Source: Methanomicrobia archaeon (GTDB lineage: Archaea > Halobacteriota > Bog-38 > Methanoflorentales > Methanoflorentaceae). Taken from it: a stretch of DNA of 64,000 nt. The notes beneath the pieces were generated by a model, which saw only the letters and a list, made by a program, of their open reading frames with translations, did not search any database and was not told the origin of the DNA. Position numbers and translations under genes: made by a program. Shown piece by piece: positions 33,816-42,510 of this stretch. The stretch is taken from NCBI GenBank assembly GCA_015660915.1, contig JACTTZ010000006.1:1-64000 (forward strand). The letters are read 5' to 3'. Numbering within the stretch: position 1 is the stretch's first letter; every line of letters begins with the position of its first letter.

Positions 33816-34043
33816 ATGCCAGATGGATTTATGGATTCGGAGCGAATACGCGAGATTGTACGATCAAGCAAAGACTATCTTCAGATAATCTACCAGAACG
33901 ACACGAAACTCATGTTGAAGGTACACAACGAGCCTGCTATTGAGGTCAAAGTTGAAGACGAAGGAACCACGGTTTCTGTTGATATCGTGGAACCAGAAAG
34001 ACTCGGCCAGTTGGTTCAACAGTTTCGAGACCTGATGGCGTGA
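33816..34043 (+). CDS. Small conserved-looking protein, function unknown
   Basis: A 75-residue acidic cytoplasmic protein (KLMLKVHNEPAIEVKVEDEG) with a predicted strand-strand-strand-helix layout. It is the first of three small same-strand genes with gaps of 21 and 29 bp. A TATA-like TCATATAAAATTG lies 20-30 bp upstream, so the transcript may be nearly leaderless. The second gene's product shows a similar layout, so the two may be distant paralogs. Confidence 0.65.
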   Translation: MPDGFMDSERIREIVRSSKDYLQIIYQNDTKLMLKVHNEPAIEVKVEDEGTTVSVDIVEPERLGQLVQQFRDLMA

Positions 34044-34064
34044 GTGCAATAAGCGAGCGAAGAA

Positions 34065-34286
34065 ATGATTAACAATGCACTCTCAGCGCTGAAGACCTTC
34101 GGTGTTGCCGCGCGTGCGCTTGATGAGGAAGGTTTGACCATCGAAATACGCAGTCGAGGTAATCCCGCGGTTGCCATCGGGCGCAACGCACACTCACTCG
34201 TGCTGGACAAGGTCTACGGTCCAATAAAAGTGAGAAGCTTCAAAGAAGTTATCGAATTGGTTGGGAAACTGGCGGCCGGAACATAG
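34065..34286 (+). CDS. Small protein, possible paralog of the preceding one
   Basis: A 73-residue protein. LTIEIRSRGNPAVAIGRNAH followed by SFKEVIELVGKLAAG gives the same order of strands and C-terminal helix as its neighbour (LMLKVHNEPAIEVKVEDEG then LGQLVQQFRDL). The function is unknown. It lies between the first small gene and a small membrane protein on the same strand, and its stop is followed at once by an AGGAGG that probably serves the next gene. Confidence 0.62.
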   Translation: MINNALSALKTFGVAARALDEEGLTIEIRSRGNPAVAIGRNAHSLVLDKVYGPIKVRSFKEVIELVGKLAAGT

Positions 34287-34315
34287 GAGGACATGTCACG
34301 AGACTAAGCGCTTTT

Positions 34316-34588
34316 TTGGTGTATTTCCTTGGGACACTGCTCGTAATCGCAGGGGTGTTCGTGCTTCTTTCGCAGCTAGGGATCCTCAACCTCCTTCTTA
34401 GTACTTTAAATATTCCTGTTATAGTTCTGTTTGCACTCGTTCTTATCATCGTCGGAATCGTTTTGATTCGGGGCGCAACACTGATCGGCTACAGTCCCAA
34501 TCACCAAAGAAAAGAGCGCAATGAGATAGACTATAAGGATGTTACCTACGAAGATACAGATTCGTGGGATTATGGCAAGCGATACTGA
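34316..34588 (+). CDS. Small membrane protein with two transmembrane helices
   Basis: A 90-residue protein with two hydrophobic helices (LGTLLVIAGVFVLLSQLGI and PVIVLFALVLIIVGIVLI) and a charged cytoplasmic tail ending YEDTDSWDYGKRY. The start is uncertain. The track uses TTG; an AGGAGG lies 26-31 bp upstream in front of an ATG that is out of frame and closes after four codons, so a small indel near 34300 or a weak start is possible. The function is unknown; it is probably co-transcribed with the two small genes before it. Confidence 0.6.
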   Translation: MVYFLGTLLVIAGVFVLLSQLGILNLLLSTLNIPVIVLFALVLIIVGIVLIRGATLIGYSPNHQRKERNEIDYKDVTYEDTDSWDYGKRY

Positions 34589-34608
34589 TCGCCCGTGTAT
34601 TGCGCGTT

Positions 34609-34980
34609 TCAAGACACGTTTATGATGTTCTCGTAGTACCTGATTTTGTCATTAATGACGCGTTCAAATTTCTTATACTCGCGTATTACGCCAATCCACA
34701 TGAGCCCGTAGCACAGGGCAATCGAAAGAAGAAGCGTTCCGCCGGCTAGTATGTAGTTATTGCTTCGCACGAGCAGGGCGTTGCCGTTCAGGTATTGTGC
34801 AGTCATTAGGACATAAACGGCGAGCAGAATACCCGCAACGCCACCCCACATCGATTTTATGTGCCATATATGGCGTTCGTGGCGTTTTTCCATTTTTCGA
34901 AGATCGAGCTCAAGAATTCGACTGTACACGTCGTGCTTGTTGACTTCGACATATCGATCGTGCGTGCGCTGCGTGCTCAT
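34609..34980 (-). CDS. Small membrane protein downstream of the surface-protein gene
   Basis: The track shows a 229-residue ORF, but its first 106 codons are an out-of-frame reading of the repeat-rich gene upstream. The real start is the ATG at 34980 (MSTQRTHDRY), overlapping the upstream stop as ATGA, giving 123 residues. It has a charged N-terminal helix (ILELDLRKMEKRHERH) and two transmembrane helices (MWGGVAGILLAVYVLMTA and AGGTLLLSIALCYGLMWIGV). The function is unknown; coupling to the surface protein suggests a joint envelope role. Confidence 0.7.
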   Translation of the reverse strand: MSTQRTHDRYVEVNKHDVYSRILELDLRKMEKRHERHIWHIKSMWGGVAGILLAVYVLMTAQYLNGNALLVRSNNYILAGGTLLLSIALCYGLMWIGVIREYKKFERVINDKIRYYENIINVS

Positions 34981-35393
34981 ATCCTCCTGGTTGCGTAGTA
35001 GATGCCAACCATGAGCGCCACTGCGATAATTCCGACTATTGCTGCACCTATCAGTGTGGGATCGGCACCGCCACCTCCCGTTTGATTCGCTGAAGCCGTC
35101 GGGATTACTGTCAGCGATGGCGTCGCACTTGCCGTTGGCGATGGCGTCGCACTTGCCGTTGGCGATGGTGTCGCACTTGGCGATGGCGTCGCACTTGCCG
35201 TTGGCGATGGCGTCGCACTTGCCGTTGGCGATGGCGTCGCACTTGCCGTTGGCGATGGTGTCACACTTGCTAGAGCGGTTTGTTGTCCCTGCGAACAAAG
35301 CACTGTTGACGAAGCTATCGTCATAGAAATGAGCAAAAACAGCACTATAACGCGTGAGATGTGAATTCTAGGCCCCCCTGTGCTTAATGACAC
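34977..35393 (-). CDS. Thr/Pro/Ser-rich surface protein with signal peptide and C-terminal anchor
   Basis: A 138-residue protein with an N-terminal signal sequence (VIVLFLLISMTIASSTVL), a central stretch of about six TPSPTASA repeats that would be a glycosylated stalk, and a C-terminal transmembrane helix (LIGAAIVGIIAVALMVGIYYA) ending in RRI. The layout suits a small S-layer-associated or cell-surface spacer protein. Slippage in the 24-bp DNA repeat could change stalk length. It is translationally coupled to the membrane protein gene that follows. Confidence 0.75.
   Translation of the reverse strand: MSLSTGGPRIHISRVIVLFLLISMTIASSTVLCSQGQQTALASVTPSPTASATPSPTASATPSPTASATPSPSATPSPTASATPSPTASATPSLTVIPTASANQTGGGGADPTLIGAAIVGIIAVALMVGIYYATRRI
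35116..35270. repeat. 24-bp tandem repeat encoding TPSPTASA
   Basis: About six copies of a 24-bp unit (GATGGCGTCGCACTTGCCGT...) lie head to tail, one copy shortened by 6 bp (encoding TPSPSA) and two with GATGGTG in place of GATGGCG. The repeat stays in frame, so copy-number change would alter only stalk length. Confidence 0.9.
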
Positions 35394-35634
35394 CTATGGG
35401 TTTCTAACGTGAATATAAATAAGTTTTCTGCATCGGGGCACAAAAACTGCTGAATACGGCAGCGTCTATCAAACAAAAAAAATCTCGTTAAAAGAAAGCT
35501 TCCTGAGATTTTCGAGTTGGCTGCACCAAAAGCTCAACTTGCTAAGGAGGGGCTGAATTGTGTTTATGGGTTTTCGATCGCCTTAATTTGTAGAAACATA
35601 TGGTTTTAGTAGGGATCGAGAGGTTGTCGTCTCT

Positions 35635-35880
35635 GTGAGTGTACGGGCCGTTGGTTATGACCGAGAAACATCGACGCTAGAGATTGAGTTTTGTGATTCA
35701 AGCGTTTATCAGTATGCGCAAGTTTCCGAAGAAGTCTACAACGGTCTCATGAACTCGCCTGGATTCGACCTCGAAAACTCCGATCTGAAGTGTTTTAACG
35801 AGCACATCAAGGGGAAATACAAGCAGAAGATCGTTCGGAGGCCGCGCCTAAATCTTTTCAAAGGCATTTTGGAAACGTAA
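35635..35880 (+). CDS. KTSC-domain protein
   Basis: An 81-residue protein matching the KTSC domain: VGYDRETSTLEIEFCDSSVYQYAQVSEEVYNGLMNSPGFDLENSDLKCFNEHIKGKYKQK. The domain occurs as stand-alone small proteins or next to lysyl-tRNA synthetase-related folds; the function is not firmly known. The start is GTG with GAGAGGT just upstream. The ~240-bp gap before it holds the promoter of the divergent surface-protein gene and no other gene that I can see. Confidence 0.8.
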   Translation: MSVRAVGYDRETSTLEIEFCDSSVYQYAQVSEEVYNGLMNSPGFDLENSDLKCFNEHIKGKYKQKIVRRPRLNLFKGILET

Positions 35881-35944
35881 CCCGATTGTGCTTAACTCTC
35901 GTTATCCGTTTGAAAATCTTCACTAGCTGACGATTTGTGACGCG

Positions 35945-37537
35945 CTACAAGAGTGTTTTCGTCATATACGGGCCTTCAAGACCATAGCCCTTGATTTTAT
36001 AGTAATCACGGACCCCCATTGCGCTATTTATTGCGATCCTGTGCATCCCAGCATCGGTTGCGATACGTTCAGCAGTTCGAAGCAGTTCAGTTCCAAATCC
36101 GCGATGTTGCCACTTTTTTTCGTGCCGCTCGCCTAGCATTGCCAAACTTCCGTATACGCGTAACTCTCTGACCAGCCCCGTTTCTGCGGTTATTTCGGGC
36201 CTGTGCGACTTGTACGGAAGACGTAGCCGTGCGAAACCGATAAGGGACTCCGTATCGCCAAGCAGGCCGACGCTTGAAATAAAGTACTCAACGCCCTTGC
36301 AGGCTCGATATTTTTCAACCCGTGTTTCGACTTCTTCCACTTGGTAAACGCCTCGAAGACCAACCTCTCGGCAACGTATGCAGCTGCAGTCGCCCCCGAG
36401 TTCGAGCAAGCGCCTCTTGGCCAGCTCCCGTAAGTTGCCCTTTTTGACGCCGCTTACGATTCGGTGAGCGGGGATATCTCTCTGCACGCGCTGCAGTCTC
36501 ACCCATACGGGGAGCAGCGCTTTGACTCGTGCAACCAGCTCAACGGCGTCGCGCAGATCAAAGGCGATGTAATCACCGCGCTTCCACAGCTCGTGCAAGG
36601 CCGTCCCCTCTGTGACAAGCGTCGGGTATATCTTAAGGTAGTCTGGACAAAACCGCCCGTCGGTGAACAACTCTCGAAACATTTTAAGATCAGATTCAAA
36701 ATCGGAGCCTGGCAGTCCAGGCATGATGTGGAACCCAACCTTCAACCCGCTATCGCGGCACGCCCGATTTGCTTCCACCGCATCGGCGACACTATGTCCT
36801 CGTTGGATGGTTGCCAGGATTTGATCGGAGGTACTCTGGAGGCCGAGCTCAACCTTGGTCCCTCCTAGCGACAGCATATCGTCGACGTGATGTTGTTTTG
36901 CAAAATCAGGCCGTGTTTCAAACGTCACTCCGACGTTTCTCGTTAGTGCGCGCGCATTTGCCGAGAAGACATCGCTTAAGTGATGAGAGTCAGCGGTGAG
37001 CGCTCGAGGGAAATCGTTCATCGCTTGTATGCACCGCCGTACAAACCACTCTTGATAATCGCGGGGACGCGCGGTGAACGTGCCCCCCATGACGATCAGT
37101 TCTGCCTTGTCAGTGGGATGTCCAATCTGGCGTAACTGGTTGAGACGGGCTTTAACTTGCCTGTAAGGGTCAAAGCCGTGTTGTATCGCACGCTTTGCTG
37201 CGGGCTCAAGACCGGTATAGCTTTGGGGCACGCTAAATTCAGGCCCCCCAGGACACGGCACACATTTGCCGTGAGGACACGGATAAGGGGAAGTCATAAC
37301 TGCGATGACTGCGACGCCTGAAGCTGTTCTCGTTGGCTTCCGTTGTAGCACGTCAGTCAGTTTGTATCGGATTTGGGCCTCTGCTGCCCCGTAGATTTGC
37401 GCGTTCGTCAGCAGCGAGGAAAAACGGTAGCGCCGCGCTATTTCCATTTTTGCCTGCTGCAAATTCTGACGTGTGACCTGGCCCTTGAGGATACCGTCGA
37501 TGATTTGTGCACAGCCGTCAGCGAGTTGCTGCTCCAT
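35945..37537 (-). CDS. elp3: Elongator-type tRNA modification enzyme Elp3
   Basis: Elp3 makes 5-carboxymethyl-type modifications on U34 of tRNA, using a radical SAM domain and a GNAT acetyl-CoA domain. The 530-residue protein shows the cluster motif in PYPCPHGKCVPCPGGPE, a radical SAM core (ELIVMGGTFTARP, FETRPDF, KVGFHIMPGLPGSD), a zinc-type Cys pair (CSCIRC) and the C-terminal GNAT fold (WQHRGFGTELLRTAERIATDAG). Archaea use Elp3 alone without other Elongator subunits. The gene is monocistronic. Confidence 0.95.
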   Translation of the reverse strand: MEQQLADGCAQIIDGILKGQVTRQNLQQAKMEIARRYRFSSLLTNAQIYGAAEAQIRYKLTDVLQRKPTRTASGVAVIAVMTSPYPCPHGKCVPCPGGPEFSVPQSYTGLEPAAKRAIQHGFDPYRQVKARLNQLRQIGHPTDKAELIVMGGTFTARPRDYQEWFVRRCIQAMNDFPRALTADSHHLSDVFSANARALTRNVGVTFETRPDFAKQHHVDDMLSLGGTKVELGLQSTSDQILATIQRGHSVADAVEANRACRDSGLKVGFHIMPGLPGSDFESDLKMFRELFTDGRFCPDYLKIYPTLVTEGTALHELWKRGDYIAFDLRDAVELVARVKALLPVWVRLQRVQRDIPAHRIVSGVKKGNLRELAKRRLLELGGDCSCIRCREVGLRGVYQVEEVETRVEKYRACKGVEYFISSVGLLGDTESLIGFARLRLPYKSHRPEITAETGLVRELRVYGSLAMLGERHEKKWQHRGFGTELLRTAERIATDAGMHRIAINSAMGVRDYYKIKGYGLEGPYMTKTLL

Positions 37538-37639
37538 ATAATATCACTTAGGATTAACGCGGCGCGAGTATTAAATGCTCGGTCAGTGCAGCAGACTTCA
37601 CTCGAAGCGCCGATGCAAGAAAAAAGCCGTGAGCGACAA

Positions 37640-38191
37640 TCACGCGCCGACTGAGCTCCAGAGCTCCCGGTGAGCGAATCGACTAAGCTCCATTCGGACG
37701 GTGGGCTCAGGCGACTCGTCGGGGTATCCAGTAGGAAGCATGAGTACGGGACGAATGTCCAGCGGTATTTTCAATGAGCTTGAAACGCGTTTTTCGTCGA
37801 ACGCGCCTATCCAGCACGTTGCGACGCCCAACGCTTCCGCCGCGAGTTGTATATAGCAAGCAGCAATAGTGGCGTCTTGGACTGCGTAAAGCTCAGCACG
37901 TTGTCCATACGCTTTCCGCGACCGCGCTATATTGGCGCAACCGACGAGCACTACCGGGGCCATAGCGACAAAGAATTGTCCGTAAGCCGCCTCGGCAAGC
38001 ACGTGCTTCATATTGGGGTCGCGCACGACAATGAAGTCACGCGCCTGCAGGTTACCAGCAGAAGGCGCGAGCCGTGCTGCTGTGAGGAGCTTGTCCAGCA
38101 GCGCGTCGCTGATAGTCTCTCGCGCGTACCGTCTCACAGAGCGGCGCCTCTGCATGACGCCCGTTAATGTGTCGTAATCTGACGCTACCAT
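37640..38191 (-). CDS. Nitroreductase-family flavoprotein
   Basis: A 183-residue FMN-dependent oxidoreductase of the nitroreductase family: MQRRRSVRRYARETISDALLDKLLTAARLAPSAGNLQ at the N-terminus is the classic FMN-binding start, followed by ACYIQLAAEALGVATCWIGAF and MLPTGYPDESP near the end. The physiological substrate is unknown. It is divergent from the ACT-domain/hom operon, sharing a 55-bp AT-rich intergenic promoter region (CATATTAATATACCC). Confidence 0.88.
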   Translation of the reverse strand: MVASDYDTLTGVMQRRRSVRRYARETISDALLDKLLTAARLAPSAGNLQARDFIVVRDPNMKHVLAEAAYGQFFVAMAPVVLVGCANIARSRKAYGQRAELYAVQDATIAACYIQLAAEALGVATCWIGAFDEKRVSSSLKIPLDIRPVLMLPTGYPDESPEPTVRMELSRFAHRELWSSVGA

Positions 38192-38246
38192 GGAAAAGGG
38201 TTATTAGACTAATGCATATTAATATACCCAAGCTTGGAGTGAGAAT

Positions 38247-38777
38247 ATGAGAATTTCGATGGATTTGGAGCTGCAAGACACGCCAGGCCAGCTCATATAC
38301 GTATTAACGCCCGTGTCTGACCTCGGCGGCAACGTCATGAGCGTCGTTCACCATCACGATAAGAAAACGTTTCGCAATACGGTGCCCGTTTCTGTGATTT
38401 TTGACGTCGAAGAACACAAGCTCGAAGAGCTTCAGAAACGACTTGAAAAGAACGGCGTAACGGTCGTGCGGATAGGTAAAATGAGGCTGCGCGCCAGGAC
38501 ACACATCTTGCTCATTGGGCACATTATTCATACTGACTTAAGGCACACGATCGATGAAATTGATGGCACGGGATTTGCTGAAGTTCAAGACCTTAGTCTA
38601 TCAATGCCTGCCATCGACGGTCCTTCGTCAGCCGTTGTCACGATAATGGCTACCGGAAACGAGGAACTGAAAAAGGCAGTCGAAATTCTCAAAGATATCG
38701 CTCAGCGTAAGGATCTGCTAGTTATCGTACCAATAGATGAGAGCGGAATATCCGGAGGTCTGAGCAATGCAGAATAG
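38247..38777 (+). CDS. ACT-domain regulatory protein upstream of homoserine dehydrogenase
   Basis: A 176-residue protein with an N-terminal ACT domain (MDLELQDTPGQLIYVLTPVSDLGGNVMSVVHHHDK) and a second beta-alpha-beta half. In methanogens such proteins are encoded directly before hom and probably bind an amino acid (threonine or another product) to control the pathway; this is inferred. The stop overlaps the hom start by 11 bp, so the two are coupled. Confidence 0.85.
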   Translation: MRISMDLELQDTPGQLIYVLTPVSDLGGNVMSVVHHHDKKTFRNTVPVSVIFDVEEHKLEELQKRLEKNGVTVVRIGKMRLRARTHILLIGHIIHTDLRHTIDEIDGTGFAEVQDLSLSMPAIDGPSSAVVTIMATGNEELKKAVEILKDIAQRKDLLVIVPIDESGISGGLSNAE

Positions 38778-39741
38778 CACGTCTGTCTTTAAGCTCTCCA
38801 TTATTGGATTTGGTGCCGTAGGACAAGGAGTCGCAAAGGTCGTGCAAAACGTGCCTCAGTTAAAAGTCGTGGCCATCGCTGATTCAAAAGGGGTTGCGCT
38901 GATGCCTGATTTAGAGGACGTGCTTGCGCGTAAACGAGCGGGCCAGCCCATCGCGAATTCGGATCTAACGGCGCTCGACGTCATCCGAACTGTTGAACAC
39001 GACGTTGTCGTGGAGGTAACCCCTACGAATATCGATGACGGGGAGCCGGGCTTGACGCACGTGCGTGAAGCGCTTAAAAACAAGCGAAATGTTGTTACCT
39101 CAAACAAAGGCCCTCTGGTCGCCGCCTTTAGCGAGTTAACGCACCTTGCTCGTACACAGGGGGTGGCGCTGCGGTACGAGGCGACCGTTGGCGGCGCGAT
39201 GCCCATAATCAACCTCATACGCGACACTCTTGCGGGTGCTCGAGTGCTCGGCATACGGGGCGTGCTCAATGGCACGTGCAATTACATCCTCACTCGAATG
39301 GCCGAGGAGGCGCTCGATTACGATCAAGTCTTGAGCGAAGCGCAAGATATGGGTATAGCCGAGGCGGATCCAACATATGACGTGACTGGCATTGACACCG
39401 CCTGTAAGGTTGTCATATTGGCAAACGCATTTTTTGATCGTAACGCCACATTTGCTGACGTGAACGTAACCGGCATTGATCGGATCACGCAGGATGCGCT
39501 ACAACTTGCGCGGCAAAGAGGCTTTGTCGTGAAACTCATCGGCGACGTTCAGGAGCTCACGGTCTCTCCAAAGTTGATTCCGCTAAGACATCCGCTCAAC
39601 GTCAGCGGTACGCTCAACGCCGCTTCAATTCTAACCGATACGGCAGGCGAGATCACCGTCGCCGGAAAAGGCGCAGGCTCGATTGAGACGGCAAGTGCAA
39701 TATTGAGTGACGTTCTGAGTATAATGCGGAGCCGCGATTAA
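38767..39741 (+). CDS. hom: Homoserine dehydrogenase
   Basis: Converts aspartate semialdehyde to homoserine in threonine/methionine synthesis. The 324-residue protein lacks the fused ACT domain of long forms; that role may fall to the upstream gene. Seen are the NAD(P)-binding start IIGFGAVGQGVAKVV, VVTSNKGPLVAAF with the catalytic lysine region, YEATVGGAMPIINLIRDTL, and GVLNGTCNYILTRM. It overlaps the ACT gene and is followed by convergent genes. Confidence 0.94.
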   Translation: MQNSTSVFKLSIIGFGAVGQGVAKVVQNVPQLKVVAIADSKGVALMPDLEDVLARKRAGQPIANSDLTALDVIRTVEHDVVVEVTPTNIDDGEPGLTHVREALKNKRNVVTSNKGPLVAAFSELTHLARTQGVALRYEATVGGAMPIINLIRDTLAGARVLGIRGVLNGTCNYILTRMAEEALDYDQVLSEAQDMGIAEADPTYDVTGIDTACKVVILANAFFDRNATFADVNVTGIDRITQDALQLARQRGFVVKLIGDVQELTVSPKLIPLRHPLNVSGTLNAASILTDTAGEITVAGKGAGSIETASAILSDVLSIMRSRD

Positions 39742-39776
39742 TCGCTTCGCGATGCGTCGAGATTGCGCGCTGATGG

Positions 39777-40943
39777 TTACTTGTCACTCGGACTAGGCGA
39801 GCTGTGTTGCGCGACGGGCTGCTCTTGCCCCCTTTTTACGAGCGAAGAAATGGCGATGCCCGTCAGAGCGATTACGATAGCGCCGGCAACTGAAAACAGG
39901 AGCATTTGGAAGCCAGTGATAATCTCAATACTCCTCGAAGTCTGTATTATGAGAATGTCTGCGGGATTAAGCACTGGAACTGGCCTTCCTCCAAGTGCCA
40001 ATATAAGGATACTTGCGCTCCACAGGATCAGACCGGTCGATAATATGAAGAAGGGAAATTCCACGTATCGCCATGCGTGTTTTTCGTCGCTTAGATAAGC
40101 GTCGATTATCCGGCCGATAGTCGCGATGACCCCCGCTGCAACGAACCACCACACGCTGGTGTTAATAAAGACAGCTGCAGTGAACACGCCGCCATAAGCA
40201 GCGAAGTTCAGACTCAAGGTCGTGATAATGCCCTGTGCAGCTCCGATTATACCCAGTGCGAGGGCCACCATATAAGTCACGAACGAGATGTTGCCTCCGT
40301 AAAATGAAAACTTCACACTTTGAGCAACGCCTTCGAGAACGTCGTCGAGGCCAAGCCCTCGAAAGAGAAGATACACGCCGATGAATGCGCTTATCACAAT
40401 TAGCGCACCCTCAGGGTGCCCAACAAAAGAGAGTATGGCAAATAATAATAATATGAGTCCAACTGGTATGAAAATCGCGTTCGCAATCTTCGGATCCTCG
40501 AAGAGTTTTTTGATCGTGTAATATGTACTTTCGAGGCTTTCAGACTGACGCATGATCACGCGTTTCACGCCGTCGAGTTTTATACGGGATTGAACGATGG
40601 GGAGTATAAACTCGTCTTCTGCGCCGTCGGAGACGATGATGACGCTAGTCGCATTGACCTTGCTGAGGACACGGTCAAGCTGCTCGGAGAGGATCTGGTC
40701 TGATTTTAATCCGACATCTTCGTTGCCTGATATGGACGCGAGCTCCGCTTCGATCCCTTGTGACTTTAAATCATCATAAACGCGGATGCCTTCAAAAATG
40801 GCGTTTACGTCAGAATCTTCAGGGTCGCTCAGTCCGAGCTGTAATGCCGCGTTGACATTGTCAGCCCGTCCAATAATCGGGCCTTGAAGGTGGGCTTTTG
40901 ATCCCAGATCGTTGTCGCGATCAACGCATAAGACTAGTTTCAT
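39777..40943 (-). CDS. DUF373 family membrane protein
   Basis: A 388-residue protein with a soluble N-terminal domain of ~145 residues (LVLCVDRDNDLG, PIIGRADNVNAALQLGLSDPEDSDVNAIF, VIIVSDGAEDEF), then about seven hydrophobic helices (ANAIFIPVGLILLLFAILSFVG through VAGAIVIALTGIAISSLV). This is the archaeal DUF373 family of unknown function. It reads in the same direction as the coiled-coil protein, serB and glyA genes upstream of it, with a 24-bp gap. Confidence 0.85.
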   Translation of the reverse strand: MKLVLCVDRDNDLGSKAHLQGPIIGRADNVNAALQLGLSDPEDSDVNAIFEGIRVYDDLKSQGIEAELASISGNEDVGLKSDQILSEQLDRVLSKVNATSVIIVSDGAEDEFILPIVQSRIKLDGVKRVIMRQSESLESTYYTIKKLFEDPKIANAIFIPVGLILLLFAILSFVGHPEGALIVISAFIGVYLLFRGLGLDDVLEGVAQSVKFSFYGGNISFVTYMVALALGIIGAAQGIITTLSLNFAAYGGVFTAAVFINTSVWWFVAAGVIATIGRIIDAYLSDEKHAWRYVEFPFFILSTGLILWSASILILALGGRPVPVLNPADILIIQTSRSIEIITGFQMLLFSVAGAIVIALTGIAISSLVKRGQEQPVAQHSSPSPSDK

Positions 40944-40967
40944 TCTTGCCTGCAGGAAGTGCGAAGC

Positions 40968-41828
40968 CTATAGAAGACCGGAGCGCTGGAGAAGGAGAAG
41001 ATCATCTGTCTCGAGTTTTTGCCCGTCCTTAAACATTGCGTAAACTTCCTCTGCTCGTTTAAGCACGTCGACCTTCTCGCGGGACTCGCGAGCCTCTTTG
41101 GTCCGCTTTTTAAGACTCGATATGATCTTGTCGTAGTCTCTTAATTCCTTTTCCATTTTGATGTACTTCTGATGCTGCTCGTCAGCGCTCTCTTGCGCGC
41201 GCACAAACTCTTTGTGGGCGATGTCCGCTTCGGCACGAACCTTATCTGCTTCCTTGAAGCATTTGAGCATCTTTTCGTGGCACTCCTGCGCACGGTCTGC
41301 GTTATCCGTAAGCTGCTTGTGGAATTCGCTTGCTTCTTCCCGGAGTTGCCGTGCCTTTTCCAACGCTTCCTTGAGTTCAGTGTTGCTTTCAAGCTCGACC
41401 CGCTTCTTTCTGTACTCCTCCCAGAGGTGGGCGATATGATCCACAAGCTCGCGCTCTTTTTCCGTGCTTACAACTTCTGTCTGCTGCTTAAACTCAAGAT
41501 GGTCAATTTCGCGCTTGAGCTCGCTTAGCGAAAGCCCGCCTGCGACGCGAAACTTTCTCTTAATTTGGTCCGCTTTCGCGAGAAGGTTGTTCGCCGACTC
41601 ATTGAGGCTGTCTCGCTTTTCCTTATTCTCTGAAACGAGTTTGTTGAACTCATCTCGCTTGTCTTTGGACTGCTGCGCGCTGTCTATCAGTGCTCGGGTC
41701 TTCGCGTTCAACTCGTCACGTCTCGTGGCGAACTGACTTGCTTCTGCGTTAAGCCGGTTACGCTCAAGCTTCGAGACTTCGGCTTCCTTTTTTAGCAAGG
41801 CTTTCTTTTCTTGCAACTCTCTCAGCAT
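40968..41828 (-). CDS. Archaeal coiled-coil protein (COG1340-like)
   Basis: A 286-residue, almost wholly alpha-helical, highly charged protein predicted to form a long coiled coil ([26 protein letters not shown] through DYDKIISSLKKRTKEARESREKVD). It ends in a short non-coiled tail (FKDGQKLETDDLLLLQRSGLL). Homologs commonly lie beside the phosphoserine phosphatase gene in methanogens, as here. The ATG has a good GAGAGGAG ahead of it yet overlaps the end of serB by 65 bp in another frame. The function is unknown; a scaffold role is a guess. Confidence 0.85.
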   Translation of the reverse strand: MLRELQEKKALLKKEAEVSKLERNRLNAEASQFATRRDELNAKTRALIDSAQQSKDKRDEFNKLVSENKEKRDSLNESANNLLAKADQIKRKFRVAGGLSLSELKREIDHLEFKQQTEVVSTEKERELVDHIAHLWEEYRKKRVELESNTELKEALEKARQLREEASEFHKQLTDNADRAQECHEKMLKCFKEADKVRAEADIAHKEFVRAQESADEQHQKYIKMEKELRDYDKIISSLKKRTKEARESREKVDVLKRAEEVYAMFKDGQKLETDDLLLLQRSGLL

Positions 41829-42510
41829 GCACTCCTCTCTTGAATATCGGCAGTATTAGGGTGAGATCCTTTTTCATGATGATGATGTCTGCAATATCGT
41901 ACAGAACTGGGCTTGCGTTGAATGCTATGGAAAACCCGGCAGCTTCAAACATTGAGATGTCGTTTGCGCCATCTCCGATCACAATGCAGTCCTCGGGGCG
42001 TATCCCCTCCTTCTTGGCAATCGCCTCGAGAGCCTCTTTTTTGGAGTTTTGGCGTACGAGCGGTCCTACAACTTCTCCTGTCAAAACTCCGTCCTTTATG
42101 ATGAGCTCATTGGCGATCAGACAATCAATTTCGAGTTCTTGAGCCACCCGTCGGGCAACGATGGTAAACCCTCCAGAAACCATTGCGATCTTGTACTCTT
42201 TCTTGAGCTCCCGTATGAGCTCTTTGGCCCCTTTCATGAGAGGGATATCTAAGGCGACTTTTTTGACCTCCGCTACCTTCAGACCTTTTAAGAGCTTTAC
42301 GCGTTCTCTCAAGGCCTCTTCAAAATCCATTTCCCCCCTCATAGCGCGCTTTGTGAGCGCCACCACAAGGTCTCCGACATTGGCCGCCTTCGCCAATTCA
42401 TCGATTGTTTCGCCATCGATGAGCGTGCCGTCCATATCGAAAACGATCAGTATTGCACTTCCGTTGCAAAATAATCTACCAAGCGGGGAATTGATAAGCT
42501 CCAAGCTCAT
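41764..42510 (-). CDS. serB: Phosphoserine phosphatase SerB
   Basis: A HAD phosphatase making serine from phosphoserine: motif [16 protein letters not shown] near residue 23, motif [17 protein letters not shown], Lys in [13 protein letters not shown], and motif [24 protein letters not shown]. No ACT domain. The N-terminal ~20 residues precede the first strand and overlap the end of glyA by 35 bp; no better start is visible. The C-terminal ~21 residues are encoded in the overlap with the coiled-coil gene. The placement after glyA links serine and glycine/one-carbon metabolism. Confidence 0.92.
   Translation of the reverse strand: MSLELINSPLGRLFCNGSAILIVFDMDGTLIDGETIDELAKAANVGDLVVALTKRAMRGEMDFEEALRERVKLLKGLKVAEVKKVALDIPLMKGAKELIRELKKEYKIAMVSGGFTIVARRVAQELEIDCLIANELIIKDGVLTGEVVGPLVRQNSKKEALEAIAKKEGIRPEDCIVIGDGANDISMFEAAGFSIAFNASPVLYDIADIIIMKKDLTLILPIFKRGVHAERVARKESLAKKGSRSLEA

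Noticed and set aside
34981-35298. Long minus-strand ORF with KCDAIANG repeats (first 106 codons of the 229-aa track ORF)
   Set aside because: It is the alternate frame of the TPSPTASA repeat of the surface-protein gene; the real gene starts at the ATG at 34980.
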